64,000 bases of DNA from Caldora sp965222765 (GCA_965222765.1 CBDCVG010000059.1:124001-188000); one strand, 5' to 3'. Numbered from the stretch's first letter, positions 53,474 to 62,927 are shown. Numbers and translations are program-made. The notes: generated from the sequence alone by a model not told the origin.

Positions 53474-55156
53474 TCAAAATTCTCCAGCAGCTTCTCCTGA
53501 AGGTAACTCTGCTTCTGGGATACGAAGTTCTTCCACCATTTCCTGGATCTCTGGTGGTGGTGGTGGGGTAAGGCGAGAGACGACTAAGGTAACGATCAAG
53601 TTGATAATCATGCCTAGGGTACCTATTCCTTCGGCAGAAACCCCAAAGAACCAGGGTTGCATACCGCCGAATTTAACTCCAATAATGTAAAAGGCAGTAA
53701 AAGTTAAGCCTGTTACCATTCCTGCGATCGCACCTTCTTTATTAGTACGTTTGTCAAATATTCCCAAAATAATCGCCGGAAAGAAGCTAGCAGCTGCTAA
53801 ACCAAAAGCAAAGGCTACTACTTGACCAACAAATCCTGGTGGATTGATGCCAAAGAAACCGGCAATCACTAAACCGAATCCTACCATTACCCGACCGATG
53901 AACACTCGTTGAGTTTCTGAAGCTTCTGGATTAACCAGGCGATAGTAGACATCGTGGGCGAAGGAACTAGAAATTACTAGTAGTAAACCTGAAGCTGTGG
54001 ATAAAGCTGCGGCTAAACCTCCAGCTGCAACTAGGGCAATTACCCAAGGTGCTAATTTTGCTACTTCCGGGGTAGAAAGGACAATAATGTCACGATCAAT
54101 CTTAATTTCGTTGGTTTCCTCCTCTGGTGTTAACTGAAAGCGCCCATCATTGTTCTTATCTTCAAAAGCCAACAACCCAGTATTTTCCCATTTGGATGCC
54201 CAATCTAGCTGACGCACTTCTTCAATTGTCTGGTTGTGTAGGGAGTCAATCAAGTTGTAGCGGGCAAACATCGATAGGGCTGGGGCAGTAGTATAAAGGA
54301 TGGCGATGAATAGCAGTGCCCAACCAGCAGAAAACCGAGCTGCACGTACATTAGGAACGGTATAAAAGCGTACAATCACATGGGGTAAACCCGCTGTTCC
54401 CACCATTAGGGCAATAGTGATGAACAGTACGTCCAGCATTGACTTATTGGCAAAGGGTTGAGTATATTCGGCAAAACCGAGGTCAACTTGAACTTGATTG
54501 AGTTTGTCAGCAATGTCACTGAAGGTAAAGGCTAATTGGGGGATAGGATTGTCTGTTAGGAGGAGGGAAATTGCGATCGCAGGAATCAGGTAGGCGATAA
54601 TCAAGACACAATACTGTGCTACCTGAGTCCAGGTAATTCCTTTCATGCCTCCCAGGATGGCAAAAAAGCCTACAATTACCATACCGATAATCACACCAGT
54701 TTCGACGGGAACCTGGAGAAAGCGACTGAAGACAATCCCCACACCCCGCATTTGTCCCGCCACATAGGTGAGGGAAACGAAGATAGCAGCAACTACTGCT
54801 ACCAAACGGGCAACATTAGAGTAATAGCGATCGCCAACAAAGTCAGGTACGGTATATTTACCAAACTTCCGTAGGTAGGGAGCTAGCAACAGTGCTAGTA
54901 GTACATAGCCCCCAGTCCAACCCATCAGATAGATTGAGCCATCATAGCCCAAAAAAGAAATTAACCCTGCCATGGAGATAAACGAAGCCGCTGACATCCA
55001 ATCAGCAGCAGTTGCTGCACCGTTAGCAATCGGGGGAACCCCCTTACCAGCAACAAAAAAGCCAGAACTATCCTTAACTCGCGATCGCCAACCAATATAG
55101 ATGTACAACAAGAAAGATAGACCGACAAACAAAGTTGTCCAAACTTCAACTGCCAT
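53474..55156 (-). CDS. Sodium:solute symporter (SSS) family transporter
   Basis: A 560-residue protein with about 13 membrane segments: LSFLLYIYIGWRSRVKDSSG, GAATAADWMSAASFISMAG, ALMVGTAGLPHVIVRFYTV, then AAALSTASGLLLVISSSFAH. It belongs to the VC_2705/ActP-like subgroup that pairs with a small DUF4212 subunit, encoded just upstream. An insert of about 45 residues (LNQVQVDLGFAEY region and the KWENTGLLAFEDKNNDGRF loop) is typical of this subgroup. Substrate is perhaps a monocarboxylate such as acetate. Confidence 0.93.
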   Translation of the reverse strand: MAVEVWTTLFVGLSFLLYIYIGWRSRVKDSSGFFVAGKGVPPIANGAATAADWMSAASFISMAGLISFLGYDGSIYLMGWTGGYVLLALLLAPYLRKFGKYTVPDFVGDRYYSNVARLVAVVAAIFVSLTYVAGQMRGVGIVFSRFLQVPVETGVIIGMVIVGFFAILGGMKGITWTQVAQYCVLIIAYLIPAIAISLLLTDNPIPQLAFTFSDIADKLNQVQVDLGFAEYTQPFANKSMLDVLFITIALMVGTAGLPHVIVRFYTVPNVRAARFSAGWALLFIAILYTTAPALSMFARYNLIDSLHNQTIEEVRQLDWASKWENTGLLAFEDKNNDGRFQLTPEEETNEIKIDRDIIVLSTPEVAKLAPWVIALVAAGGLAAALSTASGLLLVISSSFAHDVYYRLVNPEASETQRVFIGRVMVGFGLVIAGFFGINPPGFVGQVVAFAFGLAAASFFPAIILGIFDKRTNKEGAIAGMVTGLTFTAFYIIGVKFGGMQPWFFGVSAEGIGTLGMIINLIVTLVVSRLTPPPPPEIQEMVEELRIPEAELPSGEAAGEF

Positions 55157-55165
55157 GATTTCTCC

Positions 55166-55420
55166 CTATTTTCTGATGTTGTACTTGCGATCTAACTTAT
55201 CCATTTGGATAGCGTAGATAAAAATCAGGGCTACAAAAACAATAATTGAGCCTTGCTGAGCAATCCAGAAGCCCAGAGGTACGCCGCCAAGGCGCACCCC
55301 ATTCAACACTGTGACTAATAAAATACCGAAGATCAGGGAAACTAGTGCCCAGATAATTAAAAGATTACGGATTAAAGCGATATTGGCACGCCAGTATAAG
55401 CGGCGGTTATTTTCATCCAT
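55166..55420 (-). CDS. DUF4212 small membrane subunit
   Basis: An 84-residue protein with two membrane segments (LLIIWALVSLIFGILLVTVL and GSIIVFVALIFIYAIQMDKL). MDENNRRLYWRANIALI is the expected N-terminus of DUF4212, so the start at 55420 is preferred over the upstream one at 55456. It ends nine bases before the symporter start and is thought to be its accessory subunit. Confidence 0.92.
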   Translation of the reverse strand: MDENNRRLYWRANIALIRNLLIIWALVSLIFGILLVTVLNGVRLGGVPLGFWIAQQGSIIVFVALIFIYAIQMDKLDRKYNIRK

Positions 55421-55582
55421 TTGTTTGTTAAGTGAATACTCAAAGTTAAAAGGCAAGGATTCAGAATCGCATAAATCAGTTTATCAGTCAAATGGCGCAA
55501 ATTTTGCGATACAATTTTAGTTATTATCCCGAAGATATTATTAATTAGAGTTTAAAAAATAAAAATATTTAAAAAATCCTTA

Positions 55583-55647
55583 TTGCCTAACACCTAATAC
55601 CTAACACCTAATATCTAATACCTAACACCTAATATCTAATACCTAAA
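55583..55647. repeat. CCTAACACCTAATA tandem repeat upstream of the P450 gene
   Basis: Short units of the type CCTAACA/CCTAATA/TCTAATA are repeated about nine times and stop five bases before the ATG of the P450 gene. The same repeat (CTAACACCTAACACCTAACA) abuts the ATG at 6393, and the inverse (GTGTTAGGTGTTAG) lies upstream of the ATG at 22792. Confidence 0.85.
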
Positions 55648-55651
55648 CTGT

Positions 55652-56983
55652 ATGACAAGTACTGCCAAAAAACTGCATTTTCTTCCTTTACCTCCTGGTA
55701 AATTTGGCTTGCCCTTGATTGGAGAAACTATCAGCTTTTTAATGGATGGTAATTTTGCTAAAAAGCGGTTAGCTAAGTACGGATCAGTTTTCAAAACCAA
55801 GATCTTTGGTAATCCCACTGTAATAATGGTAGGTGCAGAAGCTAATCAGTTCTTATTCCAAAACGAAAATAAGTATGTTGTTGCTACTTGGCCCAAAAGT
55901 ACTAGCACATTACTTGGACCGGCCTCTCTTTCAGTCCAAACCGGCAGTTTTCACCAAAAGCGTCGTAAATTGCTTTCCCAGGCTTTTCAACCTAGAGCGC
56001 TAGTTAGCTATATACCGACAATGGAGCGCATTACCACTAAATATCTGGAGAAATGGCAGAGCTTGGGCTGCTTAACTTGGTATCCGGAACTCAGAGACTA
56101 TACTTTTGATATTGCCAGTACCTTACTGGTCGGTACTGAAGAAGATTATCAGACAATTCTGGGTAAACTATTTGAAACCTGGTGTGGTGGTTTATTCACT
56201 ATTCCCATAGCCCTACCTTGGACAAATTTTGGTAAAGCATTAAAGGCTAGGGAAGGAATACTCAAAGAAATTGAAAATATTGTCTGCCAACGGCAAAAAC
56301 AGCAGAACCCTGGGGATGATGCCCTAGGAATTTTGTTACAAGCTCAGGATGAGGAAGGCAATAGCCTCAGCTTAACCGAACTAAAAGATCAAGTACTTTT
56401 ATTATTGTTTGCTGGTCACGAGACTTTAACATCCGCGATCGCTTCTTTTTGTCTCCTGATAGCTCAGCATCCTCAGGTTTTTACTCGTCTTTGTGCAGAA
56501 CAAGAGCAGTTCGATCACTCCCAACCTCTGAGTATAGAAGAGCTCAAACAGATGGTCTATTTAGAGCAAGTTCTCAAGGAAGTTTTGCGACTTATTCCCC
56601 CAGTAGGTGGTGGTTTTCGTAAAGTAATTCAAGATTGCGAGTTTAAGGGCTATTTAATTCCTAAAGGCTGGACTCTGCAATACCAGATTAATGAAACTCA
56701 TAAAGATACTAGTATCTATAACCAGCAGGAAGTTTTTGACCCGGAGCGTTTTGCTCCAGAACGAACAGAAGATAAACAGAAAAATTTTGGTTATATTCCC
56801 TTTGGTGGGGGTTTACGAGAATGTTTAGGTAGAGAGTTTGCGAAGCTGGAAATGAAAATTTTTGCGGCACTGCTGGTGCGTAATTATAAATGGGAGTTGC
56901 TACCAGAGCAGGATTTATCAATGATGGTTATGCCCACTCCTCATCCTCGGGATGGCTTGAAGGTTAATATATATAAGTTTTAG
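55652..56983 (+). CDS. Cytochrome P450, CYP120 type
   Basis: A 443-residue soluble P450. The proline-rich start LPLPPGKFGLPLIGETISFL, the I-helix FAGHETLTSAIASF, the K-helix ExxR in EVLRLIPPVGGGFR and the heme loop YIPFGGGLRECLGREFA are all present. It matches cyanobacterial CYP120, which hydroxylates retinoids or related apocarotenoids. No membrane anchor is needed. No Shine-Dalgarno sequence is seen; a tandem repeat directly precedes the ATG. Confidence 0.93.
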   Translation: MTSTAKKLHFLPLPPGKFGLPLIGETISFLMDGNFAKKRLAKYGSVFKTKIFGNPTVIMVGAEANQFLFQNENKYVVATWPKSTSTLLGPASLSVQTGSFHQKRRKLLSQAFQPRALVSYIPTMERITTKYLEKWQSLGCLTWYPELRDYTFDIASTLLVGTEEDYQTILGKLFETWCGGLFTIPIALPWTNFGKALKAREGILKEIENIVCQRQKQQNPGDDALGILLQAQDEEGNSLSLTELKDQVLLLLFAGHETLTSAIASFCLLIAQHPQVFTRLCAEQEQFDHSQPLSIEELKQMVYLEQVLKEVLRLIPPVGGGFRKVIQDCEFKGYLIPKGWTLQYQINETHKDTSIYNQQEVFDPERFAPERTEDKQKNFGYIPFGGGLRECLGREFAKLEMKIFAALLVRNYKWELLPEQDLSMMVMPTPHPRDGLKVNIYKF

Positions 56984-57625
56984 GTTTTAGGGGACAACAG
57001 GTAAGTTTATGGTAAAAACACTCAGGGCACAAAACATTTCCTTAAATGACTTAGTAGATTGTCTTTTTGAAACTGATGCAAGACGAAACAACTAAATATG
57101 CAGAATCAGAGCGATTCTCGCTTTATAGCAAAAATGGTTTATCTACAGTCTTGAGTATCTTAAAGCGTATGGCTCAATTAACCAGCCAATCGTCATAGCC
57201 TTTTTATCTTCGATTGATGGCGATGATCAACTATTACCGCAATGTTTTCCCTAGCCAGAGGAAGCAGGAGTAGAATCTCATTGATTTACCAACTCTTATG
57301 ATTTGGGGTGAGGAGGATACCGCTTTGGGTAAAGAGTTGATCTACGGGACGCAAGAATTTGTCAGAAATTTTAAAATCCGCTCATTCCAAATTGCAGTCA
57401 CTGAGTACAGCAGGAACAGCCGGAGTTAGTTAATTGGTACATGCAAGATTGTCTGGCAGGTTAAGCTCATCCACAGTAAATGCACTATTTATTCGATTCC
57501 CACAGCTTCATCTGTTAAATGTAAGAGAATAGACTCTTTCTTCATTGCGTCGTGGTTATGGAATTGCTTCACCCGCTCTCCTATTCCTTATAAGGGATAG
57601 TTATTCTTGCCTGAGTCTAGTAAAT
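56984..57625. other. Intergenic region with pseudogene debris
   Basis: About 640 bases. It has a 28-codon remnant (57009-57095, MVKTLRAQNISLNDLVDC), resembling the N-terminus of a restriction-subunit-R-like cyanobacterial family, and an alpha/beta hydrolase pseudogene (57217-57463). The rest shows no intact gene. Confidence 0.6.
57217..57463 (+). pseudogene. C-terminal remnant of an alpha/beta hydrolase
   Basis: The frame from 57217 reads MAMINYYRNVFPSQR, then a TAG, then IDLPTLMIWGEEDTALGKEL, a classic segment with the catalytic-Asp loop of epoxide-hydrolase-like enzymes. Near 57384 the frame shifts to IPNCSH-stop-VQQEQPELVNWYMQD, where TGA replaces the usual Trp of the SHWVQ motif with the catalytic His. 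One frameshift and two stops show decay. Confidence 0.75.
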
Positions 57626-57946
57626 TTATGCAGGATGGTTACACAATTGCTTACCGAAGGACAGCTGTGCATCCCACTCATCTAAGGAAAAACCCTTAAT
57701 TCCCTCCTCAAACAATAATTGTGCATCCCACTCATCTAAGAAGAAACTTCCCTGCCACTCCTCGAACAGTAATTGTGCGTTCCACTCATCAAAAGAAAAA
57801 CTCCCATGCCACTCCTCGAAGGATAGCTGTGCGTCTGTGTCTTCAAAGGATTGATTATCGTCCCACTCCCAGCCTGAGAGTTCCACGTCCCAGTAATCTA
57901 AAAAGTCGAGATTTGATGATATATCTATTGTTGCTAGTACTGTCAT
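57626..57946 (-). CDS. Small acidic protein of tandem 9-residue repeats
   Basis: A 106-residue protein (start MTVLATIDIS at 57946). After an N-terminal part it has seven 9-residue units: DAQLSFEEW, HGSFSFDEW, NAQLLFEEW, QGSFFLDEW, DAQLLFEEG, IKGFSLDEW, DAQLSFGKQ. Odd and even units alternate, giving a 54-bp DNA period. It has no signal peptide or membrane segment. I know no such family. A repetitive structural peptide or a precursor of a modified peptide are both possible; no modifying enzyme is nearby. Confidence 0.6.
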   Translation of the reverse strand: MTVLATIDISSNLDFLDYWDVELSGWEWDDNQSFEDTDAQLSFEEWHGSFSFDEWNAQLLFEEWQGSFFLDEWDAQLLFEEGIKGFSLDEWDAQLSFGKQLCNHPA

Positions 57947-58913
57947 GACCAATTAAAAGATAGGTTTGGTGTTAACTATGGGTATTTAGCTTTGTTACCC
58001 TTTTATCTTCACTTATTTTTCCGAGCAATACCGAAATCTAATACCTAAAAACAAGTGAAAATTCTCATGTAAGTTTGTGAGTAATTGATTGTTTTGAAGT
58101 GAGGTATTAGCAAATAATTTGTGATTTCAATCAACTTTCTTGGTGACTCCTATCACAATTGCCCCAATCTAAGCTACAATAGTAAACAAGAGAAAGTGAA
58201 AGTAGGTACTAATACTGGGAATTTACTCATTTTTCTCAAGCTAAAGTCGTTAAAATTGTGAAGTCAAAAGAGCGAATATGGGTATCTTCACCATTAGTGG
58301 TTGAGTATCCTTGCTGACAGTACTTTATTATCGACATATAACTATGTAGATTTGCATGTCTACATGAAACCCTCATGAAACTTTTATGAGAAAAATTTCA
58401 TGATTGGGATTGCAGCAAATTTTGAATTCCTGTTGGTTCGGGTGAGCGAAATTTTGATTGGAACTTCTAGGGAAGTATCCTCTCAAATCATTAGTTCTCC
58501 TTTGTTTCCCTATCTCCCCATCTACCTATCTCCCTATCTCCCCACCCTTTTTTTCGCTCATCCGTAGGGGTGGGTAATGGGATAATTTCGGGATTTACAT
58601 CAGTGATTCTCAGGTAAAGTCCGCCCTTTGGTTCTGACGAGAAACATTAGACAATTGCGTATTTCTGCATCTGTTAGTACGGTATATACTACCAATAAAT
58701 CAAAGTCAAGTAATGGCAATTAAAATTAATATTAAATTGTGCTTATTTACACAGCTTTACGCTACTAGTGCAGTGCGGTGGCAATAAGTAACCAGTTAAA
58801 AAAGGTTAAAAAGCTTCTACAGTAAGCTTTCTTCCCTTCTGCCTTCTTGTACTAGGCTGAAGATGGGGGCTGACCGACCAAGTGCATCGAAAATCAAATG
58901 AAATTTGAGACTT
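57947..58913. other. Long intergenic region upstream of ftsH
   Basis: About 970 bases. A copy of the CTTTTATGAGAAAAaTTTCATG repeat, with TGCAGCAAATTTTGA after it, is at 58380-58424 (first copy near 16245). CTATCTCCCCATC low-complexity sequence is near 58510-58550. No gene was recognised; the 24-codon frame at 58713 is too short to support. Confidence 0.6.
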
Positions 58914-60794
58914 ATGAGTATTAAAGACAAACCTCAACCGCCTCGCAATCGTCAGATTGCCAATATTCTGTTTGTGCTGGCGGGTTTATTCTTACTAGCA
59001 AACCTGTTGTTACCAAATTTGTTTAGCCCCCAAATTCCTAGGGTGCCCTATAGTCTGTTTATTGAGCAGGTGTCGGATGGACAAGTTAGCAGTGCTTATG
59101 TGGGACAGGAGCAAATTCGCTATCAGCTTAAAGGTGAGGATAACCAGCCAGGACAAATACTCTCTACTAATCCAATCTTCGATCTAGAACTACCTAAAAA
59201 GTTAGAGAATAATGGGGTGGAGTTTGCTGCTGCTCCACCACCTAAAAGAAGCTGGTTTAGCAATATCTTGGGTTGGGTGATACCACCATTAATTTTCGTG
59301 GGAATTTGGCAATTGTTCATCGGCCGTGGTATGGGTGGTGGTCCCCAAGGAGCCCTTTCTATCAGTAAGAGTAAGGCTAAAGTCTATGTAGAAGACGAAT
59401 CCACCAAAATCACTTTTGCTAATGTGGCTGGAGTGGAAGAAGCCAAGACTGAGTTGGTGGAAATTGTCGAGTTCCTTAAATCCCCCCAACGTTATACCAA
59501 AATTGGGGCGCGGATTCCCAAAGGGGTACTATTAGTAGGTCCTCCGGGAACTGGTAAAACTCTGCTGGCGAAAGCTGTAGCAGGAGAAGCCGGTGTGCCA
59601 TTCTTCAGCATTTCTGGTTCTGAGTTTGTGGAATTGTTTGTCGGTGCTGGTGCAGCAAGAGTGCGGGATTTATTTGAGCAAGCGAAAAAGAAAGCTCCTT
59701 GTATTATCTTCATCGATGAGTTGGATGCGATCGGCAAGTCTCGTGCCAGTGGTGGTTTTGTCGGCGGTAACGATGAACGGGAACAGACTCTTAATCAGTT
59801 GCTGACAGAAATGGATGGTTTTGCCGCTGGGGATGCTACGGTGATCGTGCTAGCTGCTACTAACCGTCCGGAAAGCTTAGACCCGGCACTATTACGACCA
59901 GGACGCTTTGACCGACAGGTATTGGTAGACCGTCCGGACTTATCCGGTCGTTTAGCAATCTTAGAAATCTATGCTCAGAAAGTAAAGTTGGGTAGTGATA
60001 TCGATCTAAAAGCGATCGCTACTCGTACTCCTGGCTTTGCTGGTGCTGATTTGGCAAACTTAGTAAATGAAGCGGCACTATTGGCAGCACGCAATCGCCA
60101 GGAAACTGTATCCCAGGCAGACTTTGCTGAAGCAATTGAGCGAGTAGTAGCAGGTTTAGAAAAGAAAAGCCGTGTTCTCAATGATAAGGAGAAAAAGATT
60201 GTCGCTTACCATGAAGTAGGTCATGCTCTGGTTGGTGCAGCGATGCCGGGAGGGAGTGATGTTGCCAAGATTTCTATTGTACCCCGTGGCATGGCAGCAC
60301 TTGGCTACACCCTGCAACTGCCTACTGAAGACCGATTTTTGCTCAATGAGGCGGAATTGCGGGGACAAATTGCCACTTTGCTAGGTGGACGTTCCGCAGA
60401 AGAAGTTGTCTTCGGTAGTATTACTACAGGTGCTGCTAATGACTTGCAAAGAGCAACTGATTTAGCAGAACAAATGGTTACCACCTACGGTATGAGCGAG
60501 GTTCTAGGACCTCTGGCTTACGAGAAAGGACAACAAAATGACTTCCTTGGTAATGGTATGGCAATGAATCCCCGCCGGATGGTGAGTGATGAAACTGCTA
60601 AAGCTATTGATGAGGAAGTAAAGGGAATTGTGGAAACTGCTCATCAGCAGGCTTTAGATATTCTCAAGCAGAATCGGGAGCTACTCGAAAAGATTGCTCA
60701 GCAAATCTTAGAAACTGAGGTAATTGAAGGTGAGGAACTCCAACAACTGCTTAGTCAAGCGCAGCCTGTTAACAAGGCTACGGTTGCAGTTTAG
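58914..60794 (+). CDS. ftsH: ATP-dependent zinc metalloprotease FtsH
   Basis: A 626-residue protein: two N-terminal membrane segments (IANILFVLAGLFLLANLLLP and ILGWVIPPLIFVGIWQLFIG), an AAA domain with Walker A (GPPGTGKTLLAKA), Walker B (PCIIFIDELDAIG) and SRH (AATNRPESLDPALLRPGRFD), then the zinc motif HEVGHALVG and the third ligand region in LQRATDLAEQM. It degrades damaged membrane proteins; cyanobacterial homologs act in photosystem II repair and other tasks. HEVGH replaces the common HEAGH but keeps all ligands. The start at 58914 is preferred to a TTG at 58905. Confidence 0.95.
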   Translation: MSIKDKPQPPRNRQIANILFVLAGLFLLANLLLPNLFSPQIPRVPYSLFIEQVSDGQVSSAYVGQEQIRYQLKGEDNQPGQILSTNPIFDLELPKKLENNGVEFAAAPPPKRSWFSNILGWVIPPLIFVGIWQLFIGRGMGGGPQGALSISKSKAKVYVEDESTKITFANVAGVEEAKTELVEIVEFLKSPQRYTKIGARIPKGVLLVGPPGTGKTLLAKAVAGEAGVPFFSISGSEFVELFVGAGAARVRDLFEQAKKKAPCIIFIDELDAIGKSRASGGFVGGNDEREQTLNQLLTEMDGFAAGDATVIVLAATNRPESLDPALLRPGRFDRQVLVDRPDLSGRLAILEIYAQKVKLGSDIDLKAIATRTPGFAGADLANLVNEAALLAARNRQETVSQADFAEAIERVVAGLEKKSRVLNDKEKKIVAYHEVGHALVGAAMPGGSDVAKISIVPRGMAALGYTLQLPTEDRFLLNEAELRGQIATLLGGRSAEEVVFGSITTGAANDLQRATDLAEQMVTTYGMSEVLGPLAYEKGQQNDFLGNGMAMNPRRMVSDETAKAIDEEVKGIVETAHQQALDILKQNRELLEKIAQQILETEVIEGEELQQLLSQAQPVNKATVAV

Positions 60795-60913
60795 CGTTTC
60801 CGAATCTTAACCCTGGGCTAAAGCACGGGGGATTTCGTGTTATTTGTTATTTGTTGTTAGTTGTTGGTTTTTTGTAAAGAAATCAAATAACAAATAACCA
60901 ATAACTAACAACC

Positions 60914-60968
60914 AAGCGGCGGGCAGCTATCCCTTCCATCCCTTAAAGGAATGAGCTTCCCGCCGCTT
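60914..60968. terminator. Candidate terminator between convergent ftsH and bvdR
   Basis: AAGCGGCGGG (60914-60923) and CCCGCCGCTT (60959-60968) form a GC-rich 10-bp stem with a 35-base interior. It overlaps the region between two convergent genes and may serve both. Upstream is another imperfect inverted pair made of TTATTTGTTATTTG and CAAATAACAAATAA repeats (60838-60898). Confidence 0.5.
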
Positions 60969-60972
60969 TCTA

Positions 60973-61959
60973 TCAATAAACTTGAACAACTTTGCTCTCA
61001 CCCATTGCTGCTGACTGGCGTGCGGTATCTCCCACCTTGAGCGCATACACACTTTCTGCTGGAGATACATACAAAGGCGTACCTTTAATTAAGTGATCTA
61101 AGACCATATTGGTATCTTTAACAAATAAACCACGCTTGCCTGCAACTTCAATGGATATTCTTTCTTCTCCCCGAATGAGAGTCCCTTGTTGACCTTCAAA
61201 TACTAAAGTACCTTCTTCTCCATGAACCTCAAAGTTTCTTAACCCCTGCCAGAAACGATCCCCTTTGCCATAAGTAACTTCTGCAATGAGACTATTACTA
61301 AAGCGCAATTGAGCAGTACATAAACAAGCACTGTAATAGTCTGATAGATTCCAAAACCGAGACTGACAGCTTACAGAGGCGACATCACCAAATAAATTAG
61401 TAAATCGGTGAATGTGAGGAAGAGCCGCGTTGAACGGAAAACCAAATAGTTCTGGATGGTAACTCCACCGCTTCGGCGCAGGGTGCTTGGGCACAATAGT
61501 AATGTAACGGGCATAAAAGGGATTGCCAATCTTTGGTAACCATTGCCTTAGTGCTTGGTGCAAGCCTCCCAACAACTCAATATGTTCTACATGAAGGAGT
61601 TTGCTTTTGGACTGAGCAAGGGCAATTAACGATTCTGCTTCTGTGGGGTCTAGAGAGAGAGGATATTCAATAACTACATCCTTTCCTGCTTCAAGAGTAG
61701 CGCGAGCTATCTTACCATGATCCCGATTGATGGTACAAATAAACACCAAATCTATATTAGGATGCTCCACCACTTGTTGCCAGGAATCTACTGCTAAGGT
61801 TTTGTGGGTTTGAGCAAATTGTTGGGTTGTTTCTGGTGTGTAACCACTGACAGCGATTAAATGAGAACGGGAATCTGCTTGCAATGTCTGGGCTCGTTGA
61901 TTCGCTACATACCCAGTACCGATAATACCAGCTTGGATGGGGAGAGTAATGTTGGTCAT
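60973..61959 (-). CDS. bvdR: Biliverdin reductase (Gfo/Idh/MocA family)
   Basis: A 328-residue protein. The NAD(P)-binding GIIGTGYVANQRAQTL is at residues 11-26, followed by FICTINRDHGKIARATLEAG, the very typical LLHVEHIELLGGLHQALRQW and the HPAPKRWSYHPELFGFPFNA segment. These follow the Synechocystis BvdR pattern (HVEHIELLGG, FYARY, PAP-RW-YH, FGFP). It reduces biliverdin IX-alpha to bilirubin with NADPH, a step that affects phycobiliprotein assembly. It is not part of a visible operon. Confidence 0.9.
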   Translation of the reverse strand: MTNITLPIQAGIIGTGYVANQRAQTLQADSRSHLIAVSGYTPETTQQFAQTHKTLAVDSWQQVVEHPNIDLVFICTINRDHGKIARATLEAGKDVVIEYPLSLDPTEAESLIALAQSKSKLLHVEHIELLGGLHQALRQWLPKIGNPFYARYITIVPKHPAPKRWSYHPELFGFPFNAALPHIHRFTNLFGDVASVSCQSRFWNLSDYYSACLCTAQLRFSNSLIAEVTYGKGDRFWQGLRNFEVHGEEGTLVFEGQQGTLIRGEERISIEVAGKRGLFVKDTNMVLDHLIKGTPLYVSPAESVYALKVGDTARQSAAMGESKVVQVY

Positions 61960-62278
61960 TGGTTGAAGAGGAGCAAACTTTCCTGGCTTCTACTAGTGCT
62001 GGCCAAGTTTATCATTTGCAGGTGAATATCTCCAGCCAAGAGGTTGCCATTCTTCAAGTATTTGATTTGCCTGGTATGGCTCAAGGAAGTAATTGGGAGT
62101 AAATTATTTGGTAAAGTTGAGCCAAATAATTTACTCCCTAAGTCAAGACGGATTTAAATTGGTTAGTCCTAATCTCTGCGTCTTTTGATCAGCAGTACCT
62201 ATCGTAGGGTGTGTTAGCGAAGCGTAACGCATCACATTACGGGTACAGTTATTTTCAAAAATCGCCTAAAACTCTGAT
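61960..62278. other. Intergenic region with hairpin and dispersed repeat
   Basis: About 320 bases. A 17-bp perfect inverted repeat (GGGAGTAAATTATTTGG at 62095-62111, CCAAATAATTTACTCCC at 62122-62138, 10-base loop) may end the transcript of the two small genes to the right. GTAGGGTGTGTTAGCGAAGCG at 62207-62227 is another copy of the dispersed repeat near 4600 and 17810. Confidence 0.65.
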
Positions 62279-62593
62279 TTAGATATCACCAAAAGCAATA
62301 AATGTGAAACCACAATCAACTGGCCTATCCGGTGATGAAGTTACACAAACGAAGTGGTATGAACTACTGTCAACAATAGCAACCGACTTGTTAAAAGTTT
62401 CCCACTCATTGCCATAAATTGTACAGATAACTGCTGGAGGTGGTGCAAACGGTTGTTGGAACTCGATGAGGTAGGTCCCTTCCCAAATCTTGCGGACATT
62501 GAAGCCTTCACCAAACCACTGCTTACCGTCTGGATGGACACCACCGTAGACGTGCTGAACTGTTTTTCCAGCTGAATCTTGAATAATTGCCAT
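62279..62593 (-). CDS. Small beta-rich protein, tandem paralog B
   Basis: A 104-residue protein: YGGVHPDGKQWFGEGFNVRK, GTYLIEFQQPFAPPPAVICT and the end CGFTFIAFGDI. It resembles beta-sandwich modules at the end of tail-fibre, collagen-like and lectin-like proteins (GxGFxVxKxxxGxYxIxFxxPF, FTFIAIG). It pairs with the paralog at 62625-62927, 31 bases away. No signal peptide. Function unknown. Confidence 0.75.
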   Translation of the reverse strand: MAIIQDSAGKTVQHVYGGVHPDGKQWFGEGFNVRKIWEGTYLIEFQQPFAPPPAVICTIYGNEWETFNKSVAIVDSSSYHFVCVTSSPDRPVDCGFTFIAFGDI

Positions 62594-62624
62594 AACGCAC
62601 TCCTACTAGATTTACAGTATTTAT

Positions 62625-62927
62625 TTAGAGATCACCAAAAGCGATAAAGGTAAAACCACAATCAACTGGTCTCTCCGGTGATGAAGTGACGCAGATAAAG
62701 TGCTGTGGAGTAACTTCAATAATGGCAACCGACTTATCAAAAGTCTGCCACTCATGACCGTTAACTGTGCAGACAGGAGCTGGGATTGGTCCAAAAGGTC
62801 GATCAAAATCTATTACATAGGTTCCCTCTTTAATTTTGTGGCTTTTGAAGCCTTCACCAAACCAGACTTTACCATCTGGACTAACACCACCGTAGATATG
62901 CTGATGTTTCTCGGAAAATATAGCCAT
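62625..62927 (-). CDS. Small beta-rich protein, tandem paralog A
   Basis: A 100-residue paralog, with YGGVSPDGKVWFGEGFKSHK, GTYVIDFDRPFGPIPAPVCT and CGFTFIAFGDL. The two proteins share the pattern over their whole length (DKSVAI, CVTSSPERPVDCGFTFIAFGD), so one arose by tandem duplication. It is upstream of the other on the minus strand and probably co-transcribed. Function unknown. Confidence 0.75.
   Translation of the reverse strand: MAIFSEKHQHIYGGVSPDGKVWFGEGFKSHKIKEGTYVIDFDRPFGPIPAPVCTVNGHEWQTFDKSVAIIEVTPQHFICVTSSPERPVDCGFTFIAFGDL

Noticed and set aside
57721..57948. 75-codon plus-strand frame opposite the 9-residue repeat protein
   Set aside because: The plus frame is basic and irregular, while the minus frame gives exact alternating 9-residue units; the minus frame is favoured.
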